Origin: CAYNZV01 sp965217095 | GTDB lineage: Bacteria; Latescibacterota; UBA2968; UBA8231 | DNA: 64,000 bases | Reading direction: 5' to 3' | Assembly: GCA_965217095.1 (NCBI GenBank) | Contig: OZ244235.1 | Coordinates: forward strand, 248,001 to 312,000 | In this document: positions 19,142 to 28,079 of the stretch, one piece after another | Layout of the letters: the number at the start of each line of letters is the position of its first letter | Position numbering within the stretch: position 1 is the stretch's first letter | Notes under the pieces: generated by a model | What the model saw: only the letters and a program-made list of their open reading frames with translations | What the model was told of the DNA's origin: nothing | Database searches by the model: none | Position numbers and translations under genes: made by a program

Positions 19142-20506
19142 TTGGCACTCCAGAATCGATTCCAGATAACACTCCCGTCGAGAAGAGTTTCGATCCTCGC
19201 TACGGCCTTCTATCTTGCCGCTTGCGGGTCACCGATGGAAGAGAGTATCGACAAAATCGGCGGCGGACCCGAGGAGCAAGCCGCGGGAAGGCACGAACTC
19301 GTCCTGGCCGCAGAAGATGCCATCGGGTCACACATGAAGGCGTTGGAATCGGGCGAGCGAGACCCAAAAGTCCGTGCCGAAGTGGCCCACATTCTGGCGG
19401 GCTGACGGTGAGACTCATGGACGAACGGTCCATAGCGGTGATCGAGCAGCATCTGCTTGAGGATCCCGACCCGACGGTGCGTGGTCGCATCGCCGAGACG
19501 ATCGGACCTCACCTGCGCTCCGAGTTTTTTGACCTTTTTCTTCAGGCCATTGCCGACCCCTCACGCCTGGTGCAGGCCCCCGCTCTACTCGCGCTAAGTG
19601 ACTTCATGGGCCAGCTGGACGAGGAGCAGACGCGGACCCTGCGGCGGCTCGCGGCCGAACGAGCGAAGTCGGAAGACGAAGAGGTTCGCGAGGCCGCGCT
19701 ATACCTGGTCGAGGAGTACGTCGCTAAGTGGGCAGGGAAGGCGCGAGAAGCGGCCCTCAAGGCAAATCTTTCAGAAGCGGACTCGATCTTTGGCGTGGCA
19801 GTTGCCTACGCACCAACCAGCAAACAGGGCAGGTACTACCAGGGAACCTATTATCTGGATTTCGTCGAGCGCGAGCGTGGAATCGAGATATTGAGAACTC
19901 ATCGGCTGCTGGTCGATGTACCCAAGCTCGAGACACCACCAACCATCGACGGACAGTGGGCGACGAAGCCTGGGAGGGCGCGGCCAGGATCGATTCCTTC
20001 TTTGTCCATGGAGCCACGCGCACGATCCTGCCACCGCTGGTTGAAACCCGCGTGGTGCTGGGGTATTCCGATACGGCTCTCTACTGGGGTGTGTTTTGCG
20101 CCGATGCCCATCCGGAAAGCCTGGTAGTACGTCCATATAAAGATGGCCCTCCGCACCATCGCCAGGATTCGATCACGTTCCGCCTCGATCGCAACCTGGA
20201 CACAAAAACGATCGCTTCAATAGCGGTCAACAGTGCGGGATTAGTAAAGGATGGCTGGAACGACTCGAAAAACTGGGGAGACCGGGATTACAGCTGGGAT
20301 GCGGAGGCGACGGTGGCGGCCTACGTCGGAGACGACTTCTGGTCTGTCGAATGCGAGCTTCGTTGGGATCCGAAGTACCATCCACCGCCGGTCTCGGGTG
20401 AGCTCTCGGGTACGAACTTTATCCGATTGTTCCGCGCCGCCGAGTGGAGTCACCCGTTGTCGGCTATGACAATCTAAAGGCAAGAGGGTTCCTCCTCTTT
20501 CAATAG
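19039..20506 (+). repeat. Paralogous duplication, copy 1 (~1.47 kb)
   Basis: It starts at CGGCCACGCCTC and runs to the gene's TAG. It pairs with 26573-28035. The 5' two-thirds differ at scattered positions, but about 225 bp (20087-20311 versus 27614-27839) appear identical by eye, which suggests recent gene conversion. Confidence 0.75.
19142..20506 (+). pseudogene. HEAT-repeat/CBM9-like lipoprotein, copy 1, three frameshifts
   Basis: Comparison with copy 2 (26675-28035) reconstructs a ~455-residue protein: TTG start at 19142 with GGGAG upstream, lipoprotein signal ILATAFYLAACGS, HEAT-like helices (DPDPTVRGRIAETIGPHLRSE), then a CBM9-like sandwich (PPTIDG..GDEAWEGAARIDSFF, YSDTALYWGVFCADAH). 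Relative to copy 2 single T bases are missing at about 19403 (GGCTTG became GGCTG), 19956 (CAGTTGGG became CAGTGGG) and 20457-20459 (CGTTTG became CGTTG). The last break moves the end to the TAG at 20504-20506. As read, no full-length product is possible. A tethered carbohydrate-binding surface protein is the likely ancestral role. Confidence 0.75.
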
Positions 20507-20686
20507 GTCGCGCCTGACGAGAGGATGCGATGCGCCGCCTGCTTGACTACGCCGATATCTATTCCGGTTTTGTCGGTTACGAGCCGGACCGCAGAGCCTA
20601 CCACTACCATCCGCCTCAGGTGTGCGGCTCACATTCAACGCGGCTAAATGACACATGCCTGACACTGTGAACAGGAGATTCCAAAA

Positions 20687-21628
20687 GTGAGCTCGCACCG
20701 CTTCAAACTTGCCATGTTCCTCGTCGAACCGGGCCTGCCTTTCGAAGAGGCGCTCGACTTCGCCGCCGAGGTCGGCACCGAGTACTTGTGGTATCTGCGC
20801 AGAGGCGATCTGCCGGGCGACAAGCCGCTGATCGAGATGAGCACCGCTGAGATCGACGAGATGGAGGCCGCCATCAAGCAGCGCGGCCTGAAGCTGTTTC
20901 TGCTGATGCCGAACAATCACTTCAAGGAACTTCAAGTGTGCGATCTCGACCTGGACACGATGGAGGAACATCCGGCTTTCCGCAAAAATATCACCGAGCT
21001 CGAGCGCTCGATGGAGATCAGCAACTACCTCGGTCTCGATGCCGTCAACGTCTTCAGCTTCCTGTGGCCGGGAGAGATACCCGACAAGGTTACCTGGCCG
21101 ATGCGCTGGATGACGAGGGGTGGCATCATAGCTGACACCGACATGGACAAGCTCACCAAAGCCTTCTCCATTGTCGCCGAGATGGCGGAGCTCCACGATC
21201 TCGACGTGGCGGTGTCGATGATGCCGTGGAATTACACCAACACGACCGGCCACTTTCGTCGTGTAGCCGAACGAGTAGGCTCGCCACGAATCAAGGCGAT
21301 GTGGGGCCCCGCAGACAACACCAACAGCGGCGAGCTGGACGTAGCCACCGCCGGTTTCACCAACATGCGCCCCTACATCTACGGAGTGCATCTCAAGGAC
21401 CTGCGGGTGATCGACGGTTTGAAGCTGGAGTTCGACTACTGTCCGATCCGGGAGGGCGACGTCGACTACCTGACTGTCCTCCGCAACCTGAGGGACCACA
21501 ACCTCGACGTCTACCTGTCGGTCTCCACACACTTCACACCCCCCAGTGGCTCTAGGACGGAGGCGATGCGAACGAATGTGGCAAACATCAAGGAGCTCGT
21601 GCGCCAGGTGGAGTCCGAAGCCTCGTGA
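20687..21628 (+). CDS. Sugar phosphate isomerase/epimerase-like TIM barrel (AP-endonuclease 2 fold)
   Basis: A 313-residue cytosolic TIM-barrel protein. The start is GTG 20687 with AGGAG 12 bases upstream. It contains MFLVEPGLPFEEALDFAAEVGTEY at strand 1, MWGPADNTNSGELDV where family members place a metal-binding acidic residue, and YIYGVHLKDLRVIDG, the family's conserved H-x-K-D strand. These fit xylose-isomerase-like/IolE-type enzymes that isomerise or dehydrate sugars or inositols. The substrate is not predictable. It is followed 69 bp later by a sulfatase gene and, with it, fits breakdown of a sulfated sugar. Confidence 0.82.
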   Translation: MSSHRFKLAMFLVEPGLPFEEALDFAAEVGTEYLWYLRRGDLPGDKPLIEMSTAEIDEMEAAIKQRGLKLFLLMPNNHFKELQVCDLDLDTMEEHPAFRKNITELERSMEISNYLGLDAVNVFSFLWPGEIPDKVTWPMRWMTRGGIIADTDMDKLTKAFSIVAEMAELHDLDVAVSMMPWNYTNTTGHFRRVAERVGSPRIKAMWGPADNTNSGELDVATAGFTNMRPYIYGVHLKDLRVIDGLKLEFDYCPIREGDVDYLTVLRNLRDHNLDVYLSVSTHFTPPSGSRTEAMRTNVANIKELVRQVESEAS

Positions 21629-21697
21629 GCAGGTTCGCGAGGATGGGCTCGACGACGGCGTGCTCGACAGTCTCAGCAGCGTAGGCGGCAGTTCGCC

Positions 21698-23174
21698 ATG
21701 AACGTTCTCCTGATTCTTGCCGACCAGTTTCGCTCCGACTGTTTGAGACACCTGGGCAACGACGTGATTCAGACGCCCAATCTGGACCGGCTTGCTTCCG
21801 AAGGCGCTCCTTCACACACTGCTTCAACCAGGCAGCCCCGTGCGCTCCCAGCAGAATGTGCATCTATACGAGCCGGTATCTGTGTTCGACGCGGGTCGTA
21901 CACAACGCAACCCCACTGCTGGACGCCGAGGACAACCTGGCATTCGTCCTCAGGGAAGCGGGATACGATCCGGGACTCATCGGTTACAATGATTACACCA
22001 TCGATCCGGCGCTGTTACCCGCGGGTGATCATCGTCTAACCACGCTCAACTACGACAACTGCCTGCCCGGCGGGTGTATTATCACACCCAGGACAGTGAC
22101 GAGTACTTCCAGTGGCTGGGTGAGAAGGGTTATCCACAGGAGCTGCTGAACCGCGAAGCCATTCACGCGCCCGACGCCGGTCCGGGCGAGCATCTGCCGC
22201 AACATTTTCCGGCCCGATATCGCCAAGAGCACAGCGAATGCCGCTACGTGACCGAGCGGGCGATCGACTACATACGCGACCGCAAGCCGGCGTCGTCCGG
22301 AGTTCGGGGGTGGGTGTTGAGTCTCAACTACCACAAGCCGCACCCGCCCAATATCTGTTGCGAGCCCTACTGCAGCATGTACGATCCCGCCGACATGCCC
22401 CCGGCGGCGCGCTCAGCCGAAGAGCTGACGCCGACGCATCAATATTTGAGAAACCTGGCAGCGGATCACCTGCAGAACGAACGGCACGTGCGGGAGTATC
22501 GGGCCTGCTACTACGGTATGGTCACCGAGGTGGCTGACAACCTGGGCCTGCTGTTCAAGGCGCTGGAAGAGAGCGGACAGTGGGAGGACACCTTGATCAT
22601 CTTCTCCTCCGATCACGGTGAGCACCTTGGCGATCATTACCTGCTGTCAAAGGGCCAGTTTTTCGACGGCGGCATGCGCATCCCGTATATCATCAAGGAT
22701 CCGTCGCCTCAAGCGGATGCCACCCGCGGCCAGATTCTGCCCCACTTCGTCGAGTCCATCGATTCTGCCCCGACGCTGATGGAGGCGCTGGGCGAGTCGA
22801 TTCCCGATCGTTTTCAGGGACGCAGTCTCCTGGGGCTTTTGCGCAATGATTCAACCTACCAGCCCCGTGAGGAGATTCATTACGAGTTCGACTATCGGGG
22901 CCGGCGCTGGGCGGGAGAGAATCCGGATCCGGATCTCCATCTTCTCTGGGTCGTGCGAGACCGGGCGTTCAAATACATCTACTTCGCCGACCCGGAGTTT
23001 CCACCCATCCTCTTCGATCTGAAATCCGATCCCGACGAGCTCAACAACGTGGCAGGAAGGCCCGAGTACGCCGCGGTCGAGCTGACCTATAGCCACAAGT
23101 TGCTGCGCTGGCGCATGTACAACGAAGATCAAGGCATGGAGCGCTGGGCACAGCCGCTACGGAGACGGAAATAG
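21698..23174 (+). pseudogene. Cys-type sulfatase, two frameshifts
   Basis: Three frames together give a complete ~490-residue sulfatase. Frame 1: MNVLLILADQFRSDCLRHLG...NLDRLASEGA. One T appears missing at ~21808 (GCGCTCCTTC for GCGCTTCCTTC); frame 2 then gives SFTHCFNQAAPCAPSR, with the formylglycine Cys codon at 21841. One G appears missing at 22072-22074; frame 3 gives VYYHTQDSDEYFQWLGEKGY to the C-terminus, including LIIFSSDHGEHLGDH with the metal and substrate residues of the alkaline-phosphatase fold. All catalytic blocks are intact once the frames are joined, so either the gene decayed very recently or the bases were lost in assembly. It would hydrolyse sulfate esters after Cys-to-formylglycine maturation. 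Confidence 0.85.
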
Positions 23175-23322
23175 TGCTCTTTTCAACATCTATCCCTGTA
23201 TTTCGCCGCCCATCCTTCCCGGCTAGCGGCGTTTCACTCGGTCGCCATATCCCATCAATATGGCTCGTGCACACCGGGATCGACGGGGATCACCAAAGAC
23301 AGCGACCAGGAGATCATCCCAA

Positions 23323-24744
23323 ATGCCGGCGATAGATATAGGATCCAACAAGCAGCTCCTCTTCGACGACTACCTAATCGAGAGCCTGACTCGCCTCAAA
23401 CAGTGTTTGAACCCGGCGATCAAAGCGGATGACAACCCCGTCCTGCGAGCGGAACGCCCGTGGGAAGGAAACTGCCTGCGGCCGTTGAAGGTGATTTTCG
23501 ACCCGCACGATCAACTGTTCAAGATGTGGTACTCGACGGAGACCCGGTACGTGCTCGTCGAGGATGGCAAGCCTGTTCCAGGTGGTTTTGACGGATATCT
23601 ATGGGACTCGACGGGCGAGGCTACCTGCCTGGCGACGTCGCGAGACGGAGTGGATTGGGACCGGCCTTCTCTCGGCCTCGTGGAGTTCGAGGGGTCGACG
23701 GACAACAACATTCTCCCGGAGAATGAAAAGCTGCCCACGGTCCCGGCGTTTCAGGATCTCCATGAGAAGGACCCGGCGAAACTCTACAAAGCCATGCGAA
23801 TGAGAGGAGGTACGGCGACGCGGGGCATGCAGTATCACCTCTTCTACTCTCCCGACGCCCTCGACTGGACCCCGTACGAGGGCAATCCCGTCATCGATAC
23901 CGGGCAGGAGCTGGGCCGCTGGGGCGGCATGTTCCACGAGTGGGACCCAATTCGCGAGACCTACTTCGTGACGATGGAGGCCAGCCACCACTGGCGGGGT
24001 CCCTACGGCAAGCGCCTTGTCGGCAGGGCGGAAAGCCCGGACATGATTCATTGGAGCGAGCCCGAGATCGTTATCGTGCCGGATGCCGATGACACCCCCG
24101 ACACCGAGTTCTACAGCATGCCGACGTTTCCTTACGAAGGGATCTACGTTGGGCAGTTGTTTATCTTTCGCACCACGAATGTCACCCATCATCCGGAGGT
24201 CGTCTTCAGCCGCGACGGATTTCGCTACCTGCGGAACTACCGGGAGCCGTTCATCCCACGCGGGGGCGCGCTGGCAGACTTCGAGTTGGGCGACAAGGCC
24301 GCGGAAGGCATCGGTCTGGCCACTTCGCGCCTCGATGGTTTCGTGTCCCTGGACAGCGGCAAGGGCTGGATCGTTGCCGATCGATCCGATGACGAGCTGG
24401 AAAAAAGTTCGGGCGAACGGGTTCTGTTCGACGAACCCGAATCGTTCGGCCAGATGGTGACGCGGTCTTTCGAATTCTCGGGGTCGGGTCTGCACCTGAA
24501 TGCGAGCATGGCGCCACTCGCCGCCGGACCCGGACGGGGAGAGGTGCGGGTTGAGATCTTGCGGCCGAACTACAAGAAGCTGGCGGGATTAACTTTCAAC
24601 GACGCCGACCCAATGACGGAGTCTAACCTCGACCACGTCGTATCGTGGAATGGCAGTTCCGATTTGAGTGCGTTGGCCGGCAAGTCGATCAAGCTGCGCT
24701 TCTATCTCAAGAATGCCAAGCTCTACTCAATCCAATTCAGGTAA
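23323..24744 (+). CDS. Five-bladed beta-propeller glycosyl-hydrolase-like protein with C-terminal sandwich module
   Basis: 473 residues, cytosolic by lack of a signal peptide. The start ATG 23323 has AGGAG upstream; the longer frame to 23260 has no such site. The chain opens with NKQLLFDDYLIESL and RAERPWEGNCLRPLKVIFDP, then runs blades such as FKMWYSTETRY, ATSRDGVDWDRPSLGLVEFEG, LFYSPDALDWTPYEGNPVI and AESPDMIHWSEPEIV, the layout of GH43/GH32-like propellers. From residue ~365 it has the LATSRLDGFVSLDSG linker and a sandwich module ending LKNAKLYSIQFR. Relatives in this window are the left-edge fragment, 47103-48608 and a remnant at 33906-34247. Its stop (TAA) directly abuts the stop of the convergent gene. 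Confidence 0.72.
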   Translation: MPAIDIGSNKQLLFDDYLIESLTRLKQCLNPAIKADDNPVLRAERPWEGNCLRPLKVIFDPHDQLFKMWYSTETRYVLVEDGKPVPGGFDGYLWDSTGEATCLATSRDGVDWDRPSLGLVEFEGSTDNNILPENEKLPTVPAFQDLHEKDPAKLYKAMRMRGGTATRGMQYHLFYSPDALDWTPYEGNPVIDTGQELGRWGGMFHEWDPIRETYFVTMEASHHWRGPYGKRLVGRAESPDMIHWSEPEIVIVPDADDTPDTEFYSMPTFPYEGIYVGQLFIFRTTNVTHHPEVVFSRDGFRYLRNYREPFIPRGGALADFELGDKAAEGIGLATSRLDGFVSLDSGKGWIVADRSDDELEKSSGERVLFDEPESFGQMVTRSFEFSGSGLHLNASMAPLAAGPGRGEVRVEILRPNYKKLAGLTFNDADPMTESNLDHVVSWNGSSDLSALAGKSIKLRFYLKNAKLYSIQFR

Positions 24745-25560
24745 CTAACTCGGCCTGTAGGTCAGAATCAGGCTGCCTCTCGCGTTGACCTGGCTGGCGT
24801 CGCCGGCAAGGCCGAAGCTGATCAGGCTCCGAAGAGCCAGTGGGCTAGTGAGTCGGGTCTCCGCCCCGAGCGAGCCGTTTACGCCAAGATTGCCTGCAAA
24901 GTCGCGACTAGACGATCTCCCCTGCAGACCGCCGACGAAATAGGTTGACCCGGACAGGTCGAGTCTGCCCTCGAGGGCCAAGCGCAGGGCTGCTCCGCGT
25001 GCGGTGGCATCACCGAGCCCGATTCCAAGCTTGTATTTCATGCCGGCCCGTGTGCCCAGGAAGCGTTTTTCGTTCGCAATGAACACGAAAGAGCCTCCAT
25101 AGCCCCTGCCGCCCTTTTTCTCACCGGCGCTCTTGTTCAGATCCTCGGCTTGCATGTTCATGCCCCAGGCGAAAAACCGGTGAATCTGGTGTTTCATGCC
25201 CATGGTGAACCCGACGACATCGCCCGCTGTTAGCTTACCGTCGACTCGAGCTCCGAGCTCGAGGCGGTTCTTTCTGCCCAGTCGTAGATTGACAGGAGTG
25301 ACTAGTTCCTGGTCCAGTTGCGTGAGATCAGACCAGACCGCTCCGACGGCGGCAGAAAACTGGACAGGGATCGAGGAGTCGTTGAGGATCCGCCACAAGT
25401 GGTAGGGCGCGGAGCCGGCGTGGTCCGGGTCATCCACGATCGTACTCAGGAACAGATCGTAGTCGACGTCCTCCGCGTCACCCTGCGCTAATGCCGTTGT
25501 GGCACTGACGGCCAGCAGCACCATCGTCGGGGCGAACGAAGAAAACCAGCTCCGAGTCAT
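24745..25560 (-). CDS. Outer-membrane beta-barrel-like protein
   Basis: 271 residues with a clear signal peptide (FAPTMVLLAVSATTALAQG, cut after ALA). The mature part alternates polar and hydrophobic residues in ~10-residue strands (LRLGRKNRLELGARVDG, YGGSFVFIANEKRFLG, ALRLALEGRLDLSGSTYFVGG) and ends SLILTYRPS, as small outer-membrane barrels do. The family is not recognised; porin, receptor or assembly roles are all possible. The ATG start follows GTGAGGCGATCGT. It lies 3' of the DUF5519 gene (25578-26222), 17 bp apart on the same strand, so the two are probably one transcript. Confidence 0.65.
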   Translation of the reverse strand: MTRSWFSSFAPTMVLLAVSATTALAQGDAEDVDYDLFLSTIVDDPDHAGSAPYHLWRILNDSSIPVQFSAAVGAVWSDLTQLDQELVTPVNLRLGRKNRLELGARVDGKLTAGDVVGFTMGMKHQIHRFFAWGMNMQAEDLNKSAGEKKGGRGYGGSFVFIANEKRFLGTRAGMKYKLGIGLGDATARGAALRLALEGRLDLSGSTYFVGGLQGRSSSRDFAGNLGVNGSLGAETRLTSPLALRSLISFGLAGDASQVNARGSLILTYRPS

Positions 25561-25577
25561 ACGATCGCCTCACGAGA

Positions 25578-26222
25578 CTAGCGCACGCTGTCCTTGACTT
25601 GGCCCAATGTCGCAGGCGTGATCTCCGTTGAACTCTCCATGTTCACGCCGCGGGCAAAGTAGTAGGAAATCTGAGCGATGATCCAGATCGTTTGGAGATC
25701 CTCTTCGTCCCTAGGACCGTAAATCATGACGTATTCCGAGTTCTCTCCAGATATATTGTCGCTCAATGGATGGATTATTCCCCAGCCTTTTTCCAGAGCC
25801 ACCAAGGAGAATTCCAGCGGCAGCAACATATGCATGCTGCCGTCGGTAGGCCGGTGCAGGTGGCCGAACTCGAGGCTTTCGGTGTTGATAAAGGCATCGT
25901 CCGGTCCACGGGCGAAATCTCTTAGCAATCTCCATCCCTGCGAACCTGGCAACGAAAACGGCGTCGGTACGACCAGGATGCCAGGCAGAGTAAAGATCCC
26001 CGCCATCAACCTCTGCTGCATGGTCAACGGGGCGTTCTGATCGTGTTGCTGATGAGGAATGCCGTCCGGTGTCGTGGGCGGTGGTCCCTCCCTGACGGGA
26101 GCCGCGTTCAGCGCCTCGGAGATTCTGTCAGGGGGGACACCCTCCAAGGGAGTAGTGGCCTGCGACCAGCTCTGTGTAGACGTGCCAAATATCAAGACGG
26201 CAAAGAGGATCCTGGAGTTCAA
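25578..26222 (-). CDS. Secreted DUF5519 (luciferase-domain-like) protein
   Basis: 214 residues from a TTG start at 26222, chosen because GGGAG lies 6 bases upstream and a signal peptide follows at once (ILFAVLIFGTSTQSWSQA). The core FGHLHRPTDGSMHMLLPLEFSLVALEKGWGIIHPLS...VMIYGPRDEEDLQTI matches the DUF5519 pattern of HLH, DGSxHMxLP, KGWxxxHPL and YxPRxxxE, a small fold of unknown activity often filed near luciferase-like proteins. Export is unusual enough to note. It is the first gene of a two-gene minus-strand unit with the barrel protein. Confidence 0.7.
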   Translation of the reverse strand: MNSRILFAVLIFGTSTQSWSQATTPLEGVPPDRISEALNAAPVREGPPPTTPDGIPHQQHDQNAPLTMQQRLMAGIFTLPGILVVPTPFSLPGSQGWRLLRDFARGPDDAFINTESLEFGHLHRPTDGSMHMLLPLEFSLVALEKGWGIIHPLSDNISGENSEYVMIYGPRDEEDLQTIWIIAQISYYFARGVNMESSTEITPATLGQVKDSVR

Positions 26223-26309
26223 CGTGGTCTCCCGATTGAAGGTCGATAAAACGCACGGAAACTTGAAACGACGTGCGGAATAATCTCGCGCCAAGGCGCA
26301 GTCGCCGAA

Positions 26310-26483
26310 AGGTGTCGGCGTGCGGGACCCTGGTACATCCATTATTACCGGGAGACCATGCTGGCGCTGGGCCTGCTCGCGGCCAGTCGCGGCAGTGACA
26401 CGGCGCGACAGCAGGGGTTGCGGGCGATCGAGCGCATGCGCGCGGCGTCAAGCCATTTCCCAAGCAGTGCGGTTCATTTCTAG
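26310..26483 (+). pseudogene. Possible C-terminal gene remnant
   Basis: A short open stretch ending at TAG 26481-26483 reads GPWYIHYYRETMLALGLLAASRG and QGLRAIERMRAASSHFPSSAV. The helical, ordinary amino-acid composition looks like real protein rather than random GC-rich sequence, but no start with a ribosome-binding site is present and no family is recognised. The rest of 26223-26674 holds the upstream part of duplication copy 2 and nothing else I can support. Confidence 0.25.
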
Positions 26484-26572
26484 ACAACCAGTGAGAATGC
26501 TGGGAAGATCGGGCGAGCCGGCGTCGGCATCGGTTGTGCTGGATGCGGTGCAGCTGCGCGTCGGTGCGAACT

Positions 26573-28035
26573 CGGCCACGCCTCTGGTTGAGTCAAGAAA
26601 TTGCTGGCAATTGTTCCCTCGCCTCGCGTTCTTCGATCGCTACGAGATAACCGGTTAACTGTGGAGGAACTCCATTGCGGAATCGATTCCAGATCGCAGT
26701 TCCGTCGAAGAGAGTCGCGGTCCTGGCAACGGCCTTCTGCCTGGCCGCCTGCGGGTCACCGATAGTAGAGAGTATCGACAAACTCGACGGCGGACCCGAG
26801 GAGCAAGCCGCGGGCAGGCACGAACTCGTCCTGGCCGCAGATGAAGCGATCGAGCCACTCATAGAGGCACTGGAATCGGGCGAGCGCGACCCAAAAATCC
26901 GTGCCGAAGTAGCCACATTCTGGCGGGCTTGATGGTGAGACTCATGGACGACCGGTCCGTGGCGGTGATCGAGCAGCATCTGCTTGAGGATCCCGACCCG
27001 ACGGTGCGTGGACGCATCGCCGAGACGGTCGGACCTCACCTGCGCTCGGAGTTTTTTGACCTCTTTCTAAAGGCCATTACCGACCCCTCACCCATGGTGC
27101 AGGCTCCCGCTCTACAAGCTCTGAGTAACTTCATGGGCCAGCTGGACGAGGAGCAGACTCGGACTTTGCGACGGCTCGCGGCCGAGAGAGCGAAGTCGGA
27201 ATACGAAGAGGTCCGCGAGGCCGCGCTATACCTGGTGGAGGAGTACGTCGCCAAGTGGGCAGGGAAGGCGCGAGAGGCGGCCCTCAAAGCCAACCTTTCA
27301 AAAGCGGACTCTCTCTTTGCCGTGGCAGTCGCCTACGCACCAGCCAGCAAACAGGGCAGGTACTACCAGGGAACGTATTATCTGGATTTCGTCGAGCGCG
27401 AGCGTGGAATCGAGATATTGAGAACTCATCGGCTGCTGGTCGATGTACCCAAGCTCGAGACACCACCAACCATCGACGGACAGTTGGGCGACGAAGCCTG
27501 GGAGGGCGCGGCCAGGATCGATTCCTTCTTTGTCCATGGGGCCACGCGCACCACGCTGCCACCTCTGGTTGAAACCCGCGTGGTGATGGGGTATTCCGAT
27601 AGGGCCCTATATTGGGGTGTGTTTTGCGCCGATGCCCATCCGGAAAGCCTGGTAGTACGTCCATATAAAGATGGCCCTCCGCACCATCGCCAGGATTCGA
27701 TCACGTTCCGCCTCGATCGCAACCTGGACACAAAAACGATCGCTTCAATAGCGGTCAACAGTGCGGGATTAGTAAAGGATGGCTGGAACGACTCGAAAAA
27801 CTGGGGAGACCGGGATTACAGCTGGGATGCGGAGGCGACGGCGGCGGCCTATGTGGGAGACGACTTCTGGTCTGTCGAATGCGAGCTTCGTTGGGATCCG
27901 GTGTACCATCCGGCGCCGGTCTCGGGTGAGCTCTCGGGCACGAACTTTATTCGACTGTTCCGCGCGGCCGAGTGGAGTCACCCGTTTGTCGGCTATGACA
28001 ATCTGAAGGCAAGAGGGTTCCTCCGCTTTCAATAG
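26573..28035 (+). repeat. Paralogous duplication, copy 2 (~1.46 kb)
   Basis: Partner of 19039-20506 in direct orientation, 6.1 kb apart. Direct repeats of this length and identity could recombine and delete the sugar isomerase, sulfatase, propeller hydrolase, barrel and DUF5519 genes between them. Confidence 0.75.
26675..28035 (+). pseudogene. HEAT-repeat/CBM9-like lipoprotein, copy 2, one frameshift
   Basis: The TTG start at 26675 has GGAGGA upstream. The first 80 residues include the lipobox FCLAACGS, for export and lipid anchoring. At about 26913 a C is missing relative to copy 1 (GTAGCCACATT against GTGGCCCACATT), which ends the frame at 26932; the rest continues from 26929 in another frame to TAG 28035. 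The second part carries HEAT-like helices (residues ~80-200) and a CBM9-like domain (ETPPTIDGQLGDEAWEGAARIDSFF...YSDRALYWGVFCADAH...ECELRWDP). With the one base restored the protein is ~453 residues and complete. This copy is therefore far better kept than copy 1. It is followed 44 bp later by the DUF6785 gene. Confidence 0.75.
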
Positions 28036-28079
28036 TTCGGGAGCGGTCTCCAGAATCCTCTGCAGGATCTGAAATTCAA

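Noticed and set aside
20528..20668. 46-codon frame MRRLLDYADIYSGFVG after lipoprotein copy 1
   Set aside because: A 16-base piece (ACGCCGATATCTATTC) recurs near 31588, but no start signal or family is evident; too short and unsupported to call a gene.
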